From Alphaproteobacteria bacterium (GTDB taxonomy: Bacteria; Pseudomonadota; Alphaproteobacteria; Caulobacterales; Maricaulaceae), in the NCBI GenBank assembly GCA_030428405.1, contig JAUIEH010000017.1:1-16349 (forward strand): a stretch of 16,349 bases of DNA. The letters run 5' to 3'. Positions 1 to 7,002 of the stretch are shown here, piece by piece. The position numbers and the translations under genes were made by a program. Within the stretch, counting starts at the first letter, position 1, and each line of letters begins with the position of its first letter. The notes below the pieces were generated by a model, which made no database searches, was not told where the DNA came from, and saw only the letters and a program-made list of their open reading frames with translations.

Positions 1-164
1 CACCCTTGCCGCGAGCGCGCCCGCGGCGGTCTGTTCTCTGCGGCGCTGTCCCTGGGGTCGCCCCCGGCGGGCGTTACCCGCCGCCATGTCTCCGTGGAGC
101 CCGGACTTTCCTCGACGCCGCCCTTTCGAGCCTGGCGCCGCGGCCGTCCGACCGTCTGATCGAC
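1..164 (-). ncRNA. rnpB: RNase P RNA (bacterial type A), 5' part, cut by window edge
   Basis: This is the catalytic RNA of ribonuclease P, which removes 5' leaders from pre-tRNAs. Read on the minus strand, it shows the hallmark conserved block GAGGAAAGTCCGGGCTCC at about 94-111. Further along come GGGTAACGCCCGCC (about 69-82), then AGGGACAGCGCC and AGAGAACAGACCGCC, which are the expected conserved segments in the expected order for the 5' half of the molecule. The 5' end is placed about 7 bases after a good extended -10 element. The 3' half (including the second strand of P4) lies outside the window. No protein ORF in this stretch is credible. Identification rests on recognised conserved segments, and I am very sure of it; the exact 5' end is approximate. 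Confidence 0.95.
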
Positions 165-169
165 TTGGG

Positions 170-178
170 ATCATAGCA
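170..178 (-). promoter_or_regulatory. Extended -10 promoter element of rnpB
   Basis: The minus strand reads TGCTATGAT, an extended -10 (TGn followed by a near-consensus hexamer TATGAT). It sits about 7 bases before the inferred start of the RNase P RNA. The -35 position (about 193-198) reads TCTGCA, which is poor, so the TG extension probably compensates. The placement relative to rnpB makes this one of the better promoter calls in the window. Confidence 0.6.
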
Positions 179-241
179 CAAAGCGGCGCCGATGCAGAGC
201 AGTGCGCAAACCAAGCCAGCGCTCAAGCAGCGAGCCGCATG

Positions 242-340
242 GCGAGCGATAGCGCAAAGCAAAAACAATGCTCATGCAGGGAGCGGATAGCGAGCGTTAG
301 CGCCAGAAAAAGTGCAGCCGGCGATGGCGCAAAACAAAAG
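242..340 (+). repeat. Three degenerate copies of a GCGAGCGATAGCGCAAAGCA-like unit
   Basis: The spacer between rnpB and the gene at 385 holds three related segments, at 242-264, 290-311 and about 317-340. They share a GCGA..(T/G)GCGCnAAA(G/A)CAAAA pattern and start 48 and then 27 bases apart. All three lie in the same reading frame of a 48-residue ORF (ATG 239, TAA 383-385), giving A-S-D-S-A-K-Q-K, A-S-V-S-A-R-K and A-G-D-G-A-K-Q-K. The ORF stop overlaps the next start as TAATG. Whether this is a real small protein, a decayed genomic repeat or a leader is undecided; I lean to a non-coding repeat because there is no clear ribosome binding site before 239 and the composition is low-complexity. 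Confidence 0.4.
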
Positions 341-384
341 CGCCGCATGCTAGAAGCGTTCAACGCTCACAAAGGCGAGGCCTA

Positions 385-852
385 ATGCGCATTGTTGAGA
401 ACAACGCCGACCGGCTGGTCACGCAGGACGACGCCATGGGCTGGGGCGCGGCGTTCATGGCGCTGGGCGCAGCGCTGGCGGGGCTGACCGTCTGGCTTGC
501 GCCGACCATGCATAGCGAAGGCGCCCAGATTGCGATGTTCTCCGGCGCGACGCTGGCCGCGCTGATCGGCGCCCGTCTCGCCTCGCGTTTGACGGCGACA
601 TTTGAGCGCCAGCGCAATCTCTTCTCGGTGGTCGAGCGGCGCGTGATTTTCCGCAAGGTGCAGGAGGCCCGCCTCGACGAGGTGCAGGACGTTTATGTCG
701 CGCGCAACCGCGGCGGCCATGCCGGCCCCTCGCATCGCGCCGTTCTCAAAGTGCGCAACGAGGTCTGGCCGCTGGCGACGACTTTCCGCGACCGGCGCAG
801 CGCAACCAGGACGGCGGAGGCGGTTGCGCGCTTCCTTGCGCATGGTTCGTGA
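385..852 (+). CDS. Small membrane protein of unknown function with two N-terminal helices
   Basis: The product is 155 residues and I do not recognise its family. Two hydrophobic segments are visible at about residues 18-40 and 46-66, probably a helical hairpin in the inner membrane, separated by a short T-M-H-S-E-G loop. The remaining 90 residues are soluble and alternate hydrophobic and charged positions (V-V-E-R-R-V-I-F-R, then L-D-E-V-Q-D-V-Y-V, then A-V-L-K-V). This resembles the strand pattern of a PH-like or bacterial membrane-flanking beta-domain, but only as a weak structural analogy. The start at 385 is supported by AGGCGAGG just upstream. It converges on the amidase gene with only 24 bases between the two stops and no obvious terminator there. 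The frame is intact and codon use is like its neighbours, so it is probably real. Confidence 0.7.
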   Translation: MRIVENNADRLVTQDDAMGWGAAFMALGAALAGLTVWLAPTMHSEGAQIAMFSGATLAALIGARLASRLTATFERQRNLFSVVERRVIFRKVQEARLDEVQDVYVARNRGGHAGPSHRAVLKVRNEVWPLATTFRDRRSATRTAEAVARFLAHGS

Positions 853-876
853 ACAGACGGTAGTCGCGCGTCGTTC

Positions 877-1767
877 TCAACCCGGATCTTTGGGCGGCTC
901 GCAGGCATAAGGCGCGCCAGCTTCTTGTGCAGCGCGCGCGGCGGCCTGCGCGTTTTCGAAGGCGGCGCTCAGGAGCGCTTCATCGCGCCCCGTCCAGACG
1001 CCGAAGCGAAACTCGCTGTCATCGCCGGCCGACCAGCGCCTTTGAAACGCCTCCACGCAGGCTTGCGTGCGCTCGTCATAGCCGCCTGACGCCGCGAGCC
1101 CGTAGCCCCAGGCCTCCAGTCGCTCCTGAAGGCGCTGAACGTCAGCGCCGCCGTCACCGGGCGCATGCAGAACGCGCGCTGTCTCCGCGTCGTTCGCGCG
1201 CGCGCCCGCCCGGCCCAAAGCAGCGCCCTCCGCCTCAAGCTGCGTCCACGGAAAATGCTCGCCCGGATCGAGCTTGCGGCCCGGAGCGATGTCGGAATGA
1301 CCGACTATGCGCCAGGGCGCGATCGCATGACGCGCAGCGATGTCCTTGACCAGCGCGATGACGGAAGCGATTTGCGCTGGCGGATAATCCGGCAATCCGA
1401 AATCGTGACCGCCATTGACGATCTCAACGCCGATGGAGAGCGAATTCACGTCGCTTTGTCCGGCCCACCAGGACTTGCCCGCATGCCAGGCGCGCTTGTC
1501 CTCGGGCACGACTGCGAAGATGCGGCCGTCCTCCTCAACGAGATAATGCGCGCTTGCAGCGCCCAGGGCGTCGTTTGGATCGCCTTCGGCCCATTCGGCG
1601 GGCATGTCGGCGGCGTAATCGCCGCGCCTGGGCGCAGCGTCGCGCAGCTTGGCCAGCGCGGCCGCGCCCGTGCGCATGCCGGTGTAATGCAGCACGATCA
1701 TGTCGATGGGCAGCGCGCGCTCATTGAACACGGGGCTTGGCGCGTCGATCAGATCAAGCCTGCTCAT
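877..1767 (-). CDS. N-acetylmuramoyl-L-alanine amidase (AmpD/Amidase_2 family) with C-terminal peptidoglycan-binding domain
   Basis: This is a zinc amidase cleaving the bond between (anhydro-)N-acetylmuramic acid and L-alanine of muropeptides. The 296-residue protein carries the Amidase_2 fold at about residues 20-190. The expected zinc ligands are His27 (V-L-H-Y-T-G), His157 and Asp167 in V-G-H-S-D-I-A-P-G-R-K-L-D-P-G, with Glu115 (I-G-V-E-I-V-N) and Lys165 at the usual catalytic positions. A PG_binding_1-type three-helix domain follows at about 215-270 (V-Q-R-L-Q-E-R-L, then A-F-Q-R-R-W). There is no signal peptide or lipobox, so a cytosolic AmpD-like recycling role is more likely than an AmiD-like envelope role; the extra C-terminal domain is, however, more typical of exported family members. 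The start at 1767 has GGAGAGG upstream; the reading frame stays open further but that extension is Arg-rich and unlike the family. The start lies inside the end of the upstream exporter gene (14-base overlap), so the two are probably translationally coupled. Confidence 0.93.
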   Translation of the reverse strand: MSRLDLIDAPSPVFNERALPIDMIVLHYTGMRTGAAALAKLRDAAPRRGDYAADMPAEWAEGDPNDALGAASAHYLVEEDGRIFAVVPEDKRAWHAGKSWWAGQSDVNSLSIGVEIVNGGHDFGLPDYPPAQIASVIALVKDIAARHAIAPWRIVGHSDIAPGRKLDPGEHFPWTQLEAEGAALGRAGARANDAETARVLHAPGDGGADVQRLQERLEAWGYGLAASGGYDERTQACVEAFQRRWSAGDDSEFRFGVWTGRDEALLSAAFENAQAAARAAQEAGAPYACEPPKDPG

Positions 1768-2692
1768 GCCGCCTCTCCGTTTCCAACGCCGCCGGCGCGT
1801 CAACCGGCGCCGAGGCCGCTGCGCGCCCGCCGCGCAGCGCAATCAGCGCCACGCCCGACAGCGCCAATACTGCGCCCGCGCCCAGCTGCAATGTGAACCG
1901 GTCGCCCCCGATCAAGACGCCGAACACCATGCCCCAGACCGGTCCCATCAGCGAGAGCGGAGCCACGGCGGAGGCGTCATTGCGCCTTATGATGAAATAG
2001 AAGGCGGCGTGGCTGAGAATGGCCACGACGATGACCACGTAGAGCACCGCCAGCGCGAAGCGCCATCCGCCTGCAAACACGGCTTCAATCTGGCCGGCCT
2101 CCGTCATCAGGCTGAGCGCGAGCAGCGGCAGACAGGAAACCGCGCCGGTCCAGGCCTGCATTTCAAACGGGCCGACCGGGTCGATCATCTTGATGAGGAC
2201 GGTGCCGCTCGCGCCCATGACGGCGGCGCAGGCGACGAAAGCCAGACCCATGGTCAGACCGAAATCGTCCGGCTGATAGGCGATCAGCGCCACGCCCGCG
2301 AGCGCCAGCACGATGCCGAGCGTACGCCAAAGACCGATGCGCTCGTTGAGGAACAAAACCGACATGATCGTGGTCAGCGGCACGATGAGCTGAATGGCGA
2401 CGGCCACCGTCGAGGCGGTCGCCATGCCGAGGCCGATATAGAGAAAGGTGAAATGCGCTCCGCCCATCAATAGGCCGACGCCGGCGACCTTGAGCACGTG
2501 TTTGGGCGGGCGGACCAGCAGCGGCGCAAGGAACAGCGCCGTCAGCGCAAAGCGCAGAAATACCGAAAACAAAGGCGGCGCGCCGTCAAATCCGAGCGCG
2601 GGATCGCCGGAGACGATGAATTTCGTGACGACGAAATTCAGCCCCCAAACGAGGCATACGAAACTTAGAAGAGCAAAATGACGCGCGGACAT
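1754..2692 (-). CDS. EamA-type DMT superfamily exporter
   Basis: This 312-residue inner-membrane protein has about ten hydrophobic helices arranged as two EamA repeats (about residues 5-140 and 150-285). The opening S-F-V-C-L-V-W-G-L-N-F-V-V-T-K is the classic first helix of the drug/metabolite transporter family. The end of the first repeat (L-F-L-N-E-R-I-G, then G-I-V-L-A-L-A-G-V-A-L-I) and the second repeat (S-L-M-G-P-V-W-G-M-V-F-G-V-L-I) are also typical. The family exports amino acids and other small metabolites; the substrate cannot be read from sequence. Start 2692 is the only one that keeps the first helix whole. It is the middle gene of a minus-strand run (gene ending at 2755, this gene, then the amidase overlapping its 3' end). 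The coupling to an amidase hints at a cell-wall-related or amino-acid substrate, but this is only inference. Confidence 0.92.
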   Translation of the reverse strand: MSARHFALLSFVCLVWGLNFVVTKFIVSGDPALGFDGAPPLFSVFLRFALTALFLAPLLVRPPKHVLKVAGVGLLMGGAHFTFLYIGLGMATASTVAVAIQLIVPLTTIMSVLFLNERIGLWRTLGIVLALAGVALIAYQPDDFGLTMGLAFVACAAVMGASGTVLIKMIDPVGPFEMQAWTGAVSCLPLLALSLMTEAGQIEAVFAGGWRFALAVLYVVIVVAILSHAAFYFIIRRNDASAVAPLSLMGPVWGMVFGVLIGGDRFTLQLGAGAVLALSGVALIALRGGRAAASAPVDAPAALETERRHEQA

Positions 2693-2754
2693 GTCCCGCC
2701 TTTAGAGGGGATGCCCGCGCGGCGCAATTTAGCGCGCGCGCTCGCGGACGGAGC

Positions 2755-3072
2755 TCAGCCTTCGGTGACGTCGACGGACCAGCCATGCGGTCCGCGCCGC
2801 GCGGTCAGCACTTGCGCGCGCGTGTCGCGGCGCTCCTCGCGCGCGGTCTGCGCGCGCCCGCGGTCGCGGCCGGCCACTTTCGCCACCAGCCAGGTCAATG
2901 CGACGCCCAGCGCGAGAATGGCCGCAATCGCCATTGCAGCGACCGCGACAACGGCGCCGGCGGCGACCACCAGAACGACGAAGCCGACGGCCACAACGCC
3001 GCCGATGACGCGGCGCGCGATGCGCGCGGCGCGTCCGCTGAAGCCGCTGTCAGGGGCCATGGCTGGGCTCAT
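2755..3072 (-). CDS. Small hypothetical membrane protein, two helices
   Basis: The 105-residue product is of unknown function. Residues about 21-66 are almost continuously hydrophobic (Val/Ala/Gly-rich) and long enough for two membrane helices. They are followed by a basic/acidic cytosolic-looking tail (A-G-R-D-R-G-R-A-Q-T-A-R-E-E-R-R) and a short C-terminal segment ending H-G-W-S-V-D-V-T-E-G. The Met at 3072 is preceded by TTGGAG about 9 bases upstream; the second Met (3060) has no such signal, so 3072 is preferred. It lies 62 bases upstream of the exporter on the same strand and could be the first gene of that operon. It is divergent from the 5-oxoprolinase gene and shares its promoter region. 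An ordinary low-complexity small membrane protein; no family is recognised. Confidence 0.6.
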   Translation of the reverse strand: MSPAMAPDSGFSGRAARIARRVIGGVVAVGFVVLVVAAGAVVAVAAMAIAAILALGVALTWLVAKVAGRDRGRAQTAREERRDTRAQVLTARRGPHGWSVDVTEG

Positions 3073-3317
3073 TGGTTTTCTCCAACCGACTTTCGACCAA
3101 GTCCGACACTAACAGTTTGGAAGCCTTAACCCCAAGGTCAATCACACAGTTAACGCTGAGCGCTTGGCGCCGCGGGTCAGGAAGGCGATTGTTCGCCCCG
3201 AACGCATCACGTGATTCGCGCCGCCTTTGTTCTAACGCGCCGAAAACGCTGAACAAACCGCCCACCCCTTCGCCCCGCCGGCGCACGCCGTCCCGTTTCC
3301 AAGGAGCCGAAAATTTC
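3073..3317. promoter_or_regulatory. Divergent intergenic region with several short palindromes
   Basis: This 245-base spacer separates the divergent small membrane protein and 5-oxoprolinase genes, so it must carry promoters in both directions. I see no convincing -35/-10 pair. Visible symmetry elements are GTTCGCCCCGAAC (3191-3203, 5-base arms), the perfect 10-base palindrome ATCACGTGAT (3206-3215), and a wider inverted pair TTTGTTC (3226-3232) / GAACAAA (3251-3257). Two TTAAC/GTTAAC elements (3126-3130 and 3149-3154) resemble CtrA half-sites but are 20 bases apart and not the TTAA-N7-TTAA arrangement. The spacer is open in the frame of the downstream gene, but its translation is basic and low in conserved pattern, so I treat it as non-coding. 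Confidence 0.35.
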
Positions 3318-6300
3318 ATGAGTGAACAGGCCGGCGGATTGTGGGAATTCTGGATTGATCGCGGCGGCACGTTCACCGATGTCATCGCGCGCAGCGCCGA
3401 TGGCGGGGTCGAGACCTACAAGGTCCTGTCTGAAAATGCCGAGCATTATGCCGACGCCGCCGTCGAGGGCGTGCGCCGCGCCATGGGCCTGGCCAAAGGC
3501 GAGCCGATCCCCGGCGAGAAAATCGCCGCGGTGAAGATGGGCACGACCGTCGCGACCAATGCGCTGCTTGAGCGCAAGGGCGCGCCGACCGCCTTTGTGA
3601 CCACCAAGGGCTTCGGCGATGCGATGGTCATTGGCGATCAGACGCGCCCGGACATCTTTGCACTGAACATAAACCGCGCAGCGCCTTTGCAGGACTGGAC
3701 CGTCGAGATTGACGAGCGCATCGGCGCGGATGGCGACATTGTCTCAGCGCTCAACGAGGACGCCGCGCGCGAAGCGTTGCGCGCAGCGCTTGAGGCCGGC
3801 GCGCGGTCAGCCGCCGTCTGTCTGGTCAACGCCTATCAAAACCCCGCCCATGAAGAATCGGTCGCTGCGATCGCGCGCGAGATCGGCTTTGCGCATGTCA
3901 GCGCCGGCATGCAGGTCGACCCGCGGATCAAATTCGTGCCGCGCGCGCGCACCACGCTCGCTGACGCCTATCTGACGCCCGTGCTGCGCAAATATGTCGC
4001 CCAAGTCGTCGATGCGCTCGGCGGCGCGCCGGTGTTCTTCATGACCTCGGCGGGCGGGCTGGTCTCAGCCGACGCCTTTCGCGGGCGCGACGCCTTGTTA
4101 TCGGGACCGGCGGGCGGCGTCGTGGGCATGGCGCGCACAGCGCGTGCGAGCGGCTATGACAAGGTCATCGGCTTCGACATGGGCGGCACGTCTACGGACG
4201 TCTCGCGCTATGACGGCGACGACTATGAGCGCTCCGACGAGGCCGAGATCAATGGCTGGAAAGTGCGCGCGCCGATGATGGCGGTGCACACCGTCGCAGC
4301 CGGCGGAGGCTCGGTTCTGACCTTTGACGGCGAGCGCGCGCGCGTCGGCCCCAAAAGCGCAGGCGCTGATCCGGGTCCCGCCGCTTACGGTCTCGGCGGC
4401 CCTTTGACCGTGACGGACGCCAATGTCTTGCTCGGCCGCGTCGATGCGCGCTTCTTCCCGGAAGTGTTCGGCTCCAGCGGCGATCGTCCGCTCAATGTCG
4501 AAATCGTGCGCCGCCGCTTCGCCCAGCTCGCCTACTCCATGAACGCGCCCAGTCCGGAGGCGGCGGCGGAAGGCTTTCTCGACGTCGCGGTTGAAAGCAT
4601 GGCGCAGGCGGTGAAGAAAATCTCCATCGCGCAAGGCTGTGATCCCGCGCAATACGCGCTGCAGAGCTTTGGCGGCGCGGGCGGACAAGTCGCCTGCCGC
4701 ATCGCGGACGCGCTCGGCATGACCAGCGTGCTCGTGCATCCCATGGCGAGCGTGCTCTCAGCGCTTGGCGTCGGTCTCGCGGATATGAGGGTCTGGCGCG
4801 AGGCGCCGCATGAAGGCGCTCTTGATACGGAGGGTCTCGCCCAGGCCGAACGCGCCATGCGTCAGCTCGAAGGACAAGCGCGCGGCGATCTGATCGACCA
4901 GGGCGCGGTCGCGGATGAAATCGCAACGCGCACCCAGGCGCGCCTGCGCTATGCCGGCGCCGATACGGTCATACCGATCCCATTTGCGGCGCTCGCGGGC
5001 ATGCGCGCCGAATTCGAGGCGGCGCATAAACGTCTGTTCGGTTTCGCCGAAACCGGACGCGACATTGCGATCGAATCCCTTGCCGCAGAAGCGCGCGCCA
5101 CGCCGCCGGGCGCGCGCGACGTCGAGGTCGATGCGCCCAATATCAGAGGCGGCCCGACGCCGACGGCGCTGGCGCGGCTCTATATGCATGGCGCCTGGAC
5201 GCCGGCGCCCGTGTTTGAGCTGGACGCCGTCGGCGCCGGTCGCGCCGTGTACGGACCAGCCCTCATCGTCGAGCCGACATCGCAAATCGTGGTCGAGCGC
5301 GGCTGGCGCGCGGAACGCAATGGCGACGGCATGATGGTCATTGAACGCTTCGAAACCCGCCGGCGCACGGGCGAGGAAACCAGCAGCGCTGATCCCGTGC
5401 GCCTGGAATTGTTCAACAAACGCTTCATGAGCGTGGCTGAACAAATGGGCGTGACGCTCGAAAAAACCGCGCATTCGGTGAACATCAAGGAGCGGCTGGA
5501 TTTCTCCTGCGCCGTGTTCGACGCCGATGGCGGCCTCGTCGCCAACGCCCCGCATATGCCCGTGCATCTTGGCTCGATGAGTTCGGCCGTGCGCGCAGCG
5601 CTGAAGCATCAGCCTGATCTGCGCGAGGGCGACGCGGTCGCGTTGAACAATCCCTATGACGGCGGCACACATGTGCCCGACGTCACTGTGGTTGCGCCGG
5701 TCCATGATCCTGACACCGGCGCGCGCCTGTTCTTCGTCGCTGCACGCGGCCATCACGCCGATATTGGAGGTGTCGAGCCGGGTTCGATGCCGCCCTTCTC
5801 GACGCGCATCGCCGAAGAAGGCGTGATCTTCGAAGCGCAGAAAATTCTCGACGCAGGCGTCTTCGATGAGCGCGCCGTGCGCGCGACCCTGCTCGGCGGG
5901 GCGTATCCTGCGCGCAATCCCGAGCGCAACATCGCCGATCTGAAGGCCCAGCTCGCCGCCTGCATGCGCGGCGCAGAAGAACTCCACCGGCTCGTCGAAG
6001 AACATGGCCGCCATGTCGTCTCCGAATATATGGGCCATGTTCAGGACAACGCCGAAGCCGCCGTGCGCCGCGTCATCGGCGCGCTCAGCGACGGCGCGGT
6101 CACGCTTGAAATGGATGACGGCGCCAAAATCGCCGTGCGCATTGAAGTCAATCGCGAGAACCGCTCAGCCATCGTGGATTTTAACGGCACGTCCGCCCAG
6201 CGGCCGAGCAATCTCAACGCGCCCGCAGCCGTTGCGCGCGCCGCCGTGATCTATGTGTTCCGCAGTCTCGCGGACGACGATATTCCGTTGAATGAAGGCT

Positions 6301-6917
6301 GCCTCAAGCCGCTGGAAATTCGTATACCGCGCGGTTCCATGCTCGACCCCGAACCGCCCGCCGCCGTGGTCGCCGGCAATGTCGAGACAAGCCAGCATGT
6401 CGTCGACGCTTTGTTTCTCGCCGCCGGCGCGCTTGCCGCGTCTCAGGGCACGATGAACAATCTCACCTTCGGCGATCAGCGCCGGCAATATTATGAGACG
6501 ATATGCGGCGGCGCCGGCGCCTCGCCGGATGCTGACGGCGCAAGCGCCGTTCACACCCACATGACCAATTCCCGCCTCACCGATGTTGAAGTGCTCGAAG
6601 CGCGCTTCCCGGTTCGTCTGGAAGCCTTCGCGGTGCGCGCAGGCTCCGGCGGCGCCGGTCGGCGTCGCGGCGGCGACGGCGCGGTCCGGCGGTTGCGCTT
6701 CTTGGAGCCGATGACGGTGGCGTTGCTGTCGAGCAGGCGTTTGACCGAGCCGCCAGGCCTGAAAGGCGGCCAAAACGGCGCGTGCGGCGTTCAACGATTG
6801 TTGCGCGCAGACCGCACCAGCAAAGCGCTGGAAGGCCGGTTTCGCATTGATATGGCCGCGGGAGACGCCATCGAGGTTGAAACGCCGGGCGGCGGTGGGT
6901 GCGGCGAAATCGACTGA
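3318..6917 (+). CDS. 5-oxoprolinase (ATP-hydrolysing), HyuA-HyuB fusion
   Basis: This enzyme opens 5-oxo-L-proline (pyroglutamate) to L-glutamate with ATP hydrolysis, in the gamma-glutamyl/glutathione cycle and in clearing spontaneously formed oxoproline. It has 1199 residues, close to single-chain eukaryotic-type oxoprolinases. The N-terminal HyuA half shows D-R-G-G-T-F-T-D-V-I near residue 13, the ATPase signature F-D-M-G-G-T-S-T-D-V-S (about 286-296) and S-A-G-A-D-P-G-P-A-A-Y-G. The HyuB half begins near residue 690 (D-P-V-R-L-E-L-F-N-K-R-F) and carries H-M-P-V-H-L-G-S-M (His746, His750), N-N-P-Y-D-G-G-T-H-V-P-D and the Gly-rich terminal T-P-G-G-G-G-C-G. The start at 3318 is set by the conserved N-terminus and AAGGAG at 3301-3306; the frame is open back to 3072 but that extension overlaps the divergent gene's start and is not family-like. 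The related hydantoinase/N-methylhydantoinase activity cannot be fully excluded, but the one-chain fusion favours oxoprolinase. It stands alone as a transcription unit. Confidence 0.95.
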   Translation: MSEQAGGLWEFWIDRGGTFTDVIARSADGGVETYKVLSENAEHYADAAVEGVRRAMGLAKGEPIPGEKIAAVKMGTTVATNALLERKGAPTAFVTTKGFGDAMVIGDQTRPDIFALNINRAAPLQDWTVEIDERIGADGDIVSALNEDAAREALRAALEAGARSAAVCLVNAYQNPAHEESVAAIAREIGFAHVSAGMQVDPRIKFVPRARTTLADAYLTPVLRKYVAQVVDALGGAPVFFMTSAGGLVSADAFRGRDALLSGPAGGVVGMARTARASGYDKVIGFDMGGTSTDVSRYDGDDYERSDEAEINGWKVRAPMMAVHTVAAGGGSVLTFDGERARVGPKSAGADPGPAAYGLGGPLTVTDANVLLGRVDARFFPEVFGSSGDRPLNVEIVRRRFAQLAYSMNAPSPEAAAEGFLDVAVESMAQAVKKISIAQGCDPAQYALQSFGGAGGQVACRIADALGMTSVLVHPMASVLSALGVGLADMRVWREAPHEGALDTEGLAQAERAMRQLEGQARGDLIDQGAVADEIATRTQARLRYAGADTVIPIPFAALAGMRAEFEAAHKRLFGFAETGRDIAIESLAAEARATPPGARDVEVDAPNIRGGPTPTALARLYMHGAWTPAPVFELDAVGAGRAVYGPALIVEPTSQIVVERGWRAERNGDGMMVIERFETRRRTGEETSSADPVRLELFNKRFMSVAEQMGVTLEKTAHSVNIKERLDFSCAVFDADGGLVANAPHMPVHLGSMSSAVRAALKHQPDLREGDAVALNNPYDGGTHVPDVTVVAPVHDPDTGARLFFVAARGHHADIGGVEPGSMPPFSTRIAEEGVIFEAQKILDAGVFDERAVRATLLGGAYPARNPERNIADLKAQLAACMRGAEELHRLVEEHGRHVVSEYMGHVQDNAEAAVRRVIGALSDGAVTLEMDDGAKIAVRIEVNRENRSAIVDFNGTSAQRPSNLNAPAAVARAAVIYVFRSLADDDIPLNEGCLKPLEIRIPRGSMLDPEPPAAVVAGNVETSQHVVDALFLAAGALAASQGTMNNLTFGDQRRQYYETICGGAGASPDADGASAVHTHMTNSRLTDVEVLEARFPVRLEAFAVRAGSGGAGRRRGGDGAVRRLRFLEPMTVALLSSRRLTEPPGLKGGQNGACGVQRLLRADRTSKALEGRFRIDMAAGDAIEVETPGGGGCGEID

Positions 6918-6924
6918 ATCGGTC

Positions 6925-6945
6925 GGATTAGTAATCCAATCCTAA
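6925..6945. promoter_or_regulatory. 13-base palindrome GGATTAGTAATCC upstream of the sensor kinase
   Basis: In the 76-85 bases between the 5-oxoprolinase stop and the kinase start there is a perfect palindrome, GGATTA-G-TAATCC (6925-6937). It is followed directly by another AATCC and then TAA. The one-base centre is too small for an RNA hairpin, so a protein-binding operator is more likely than a terminator. The AT-rich stretch after it (TTTTACA about 6954-6960, TTGTATT about 6975-6981) could hold a weak promoter. I do not recognise the binding protein. Confidence 0.3.
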
Positions 6946-7002
6946 CGCTGCGCTTTTACAACCACACGCAAACGTTGTATTCGCAGATCGGTCGTGTCGC
7001 CC

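Noticed and set aside
74..268. 64-codon minus-strand frame beginning upstream of rnpB
   Set aside because: It overlaps the rnpB promoter and conserved RNA core; the RNA explains the sequence.
86..385. 99-codon frame starting inside the RNase P RNA
   Set aside because: Its first half is antisense to rnpB, which is certain. Only the last 48 codons merit mention, and they are treated as a finding and not a gene.
3126..3154. Possible CtrA site (TTAAC ... GTTAAC)
   Set aside because: The two TTAA elements are 20 bases apart; the CtrA consensus needs seven. At most isolated half-sites.
3072..3317. N-terminal extension of 5-oxoprolinase by 82 codons
   Set aside because: It overlaps the divergent gene's start, has no ribosome binding site, and the family N-terminus plus AAGGAG fix the start at 3318.
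4758..6038. Long antisense open frame (426 codons) inside 5-oxoprolinase
   Set aside because: It is a mirror of the GC-rich codon bias of the sense gene. Its translation is His/Arg/Ala-rich with no family pattern, while the sense strand has clear HyuA/HyuB motifs.
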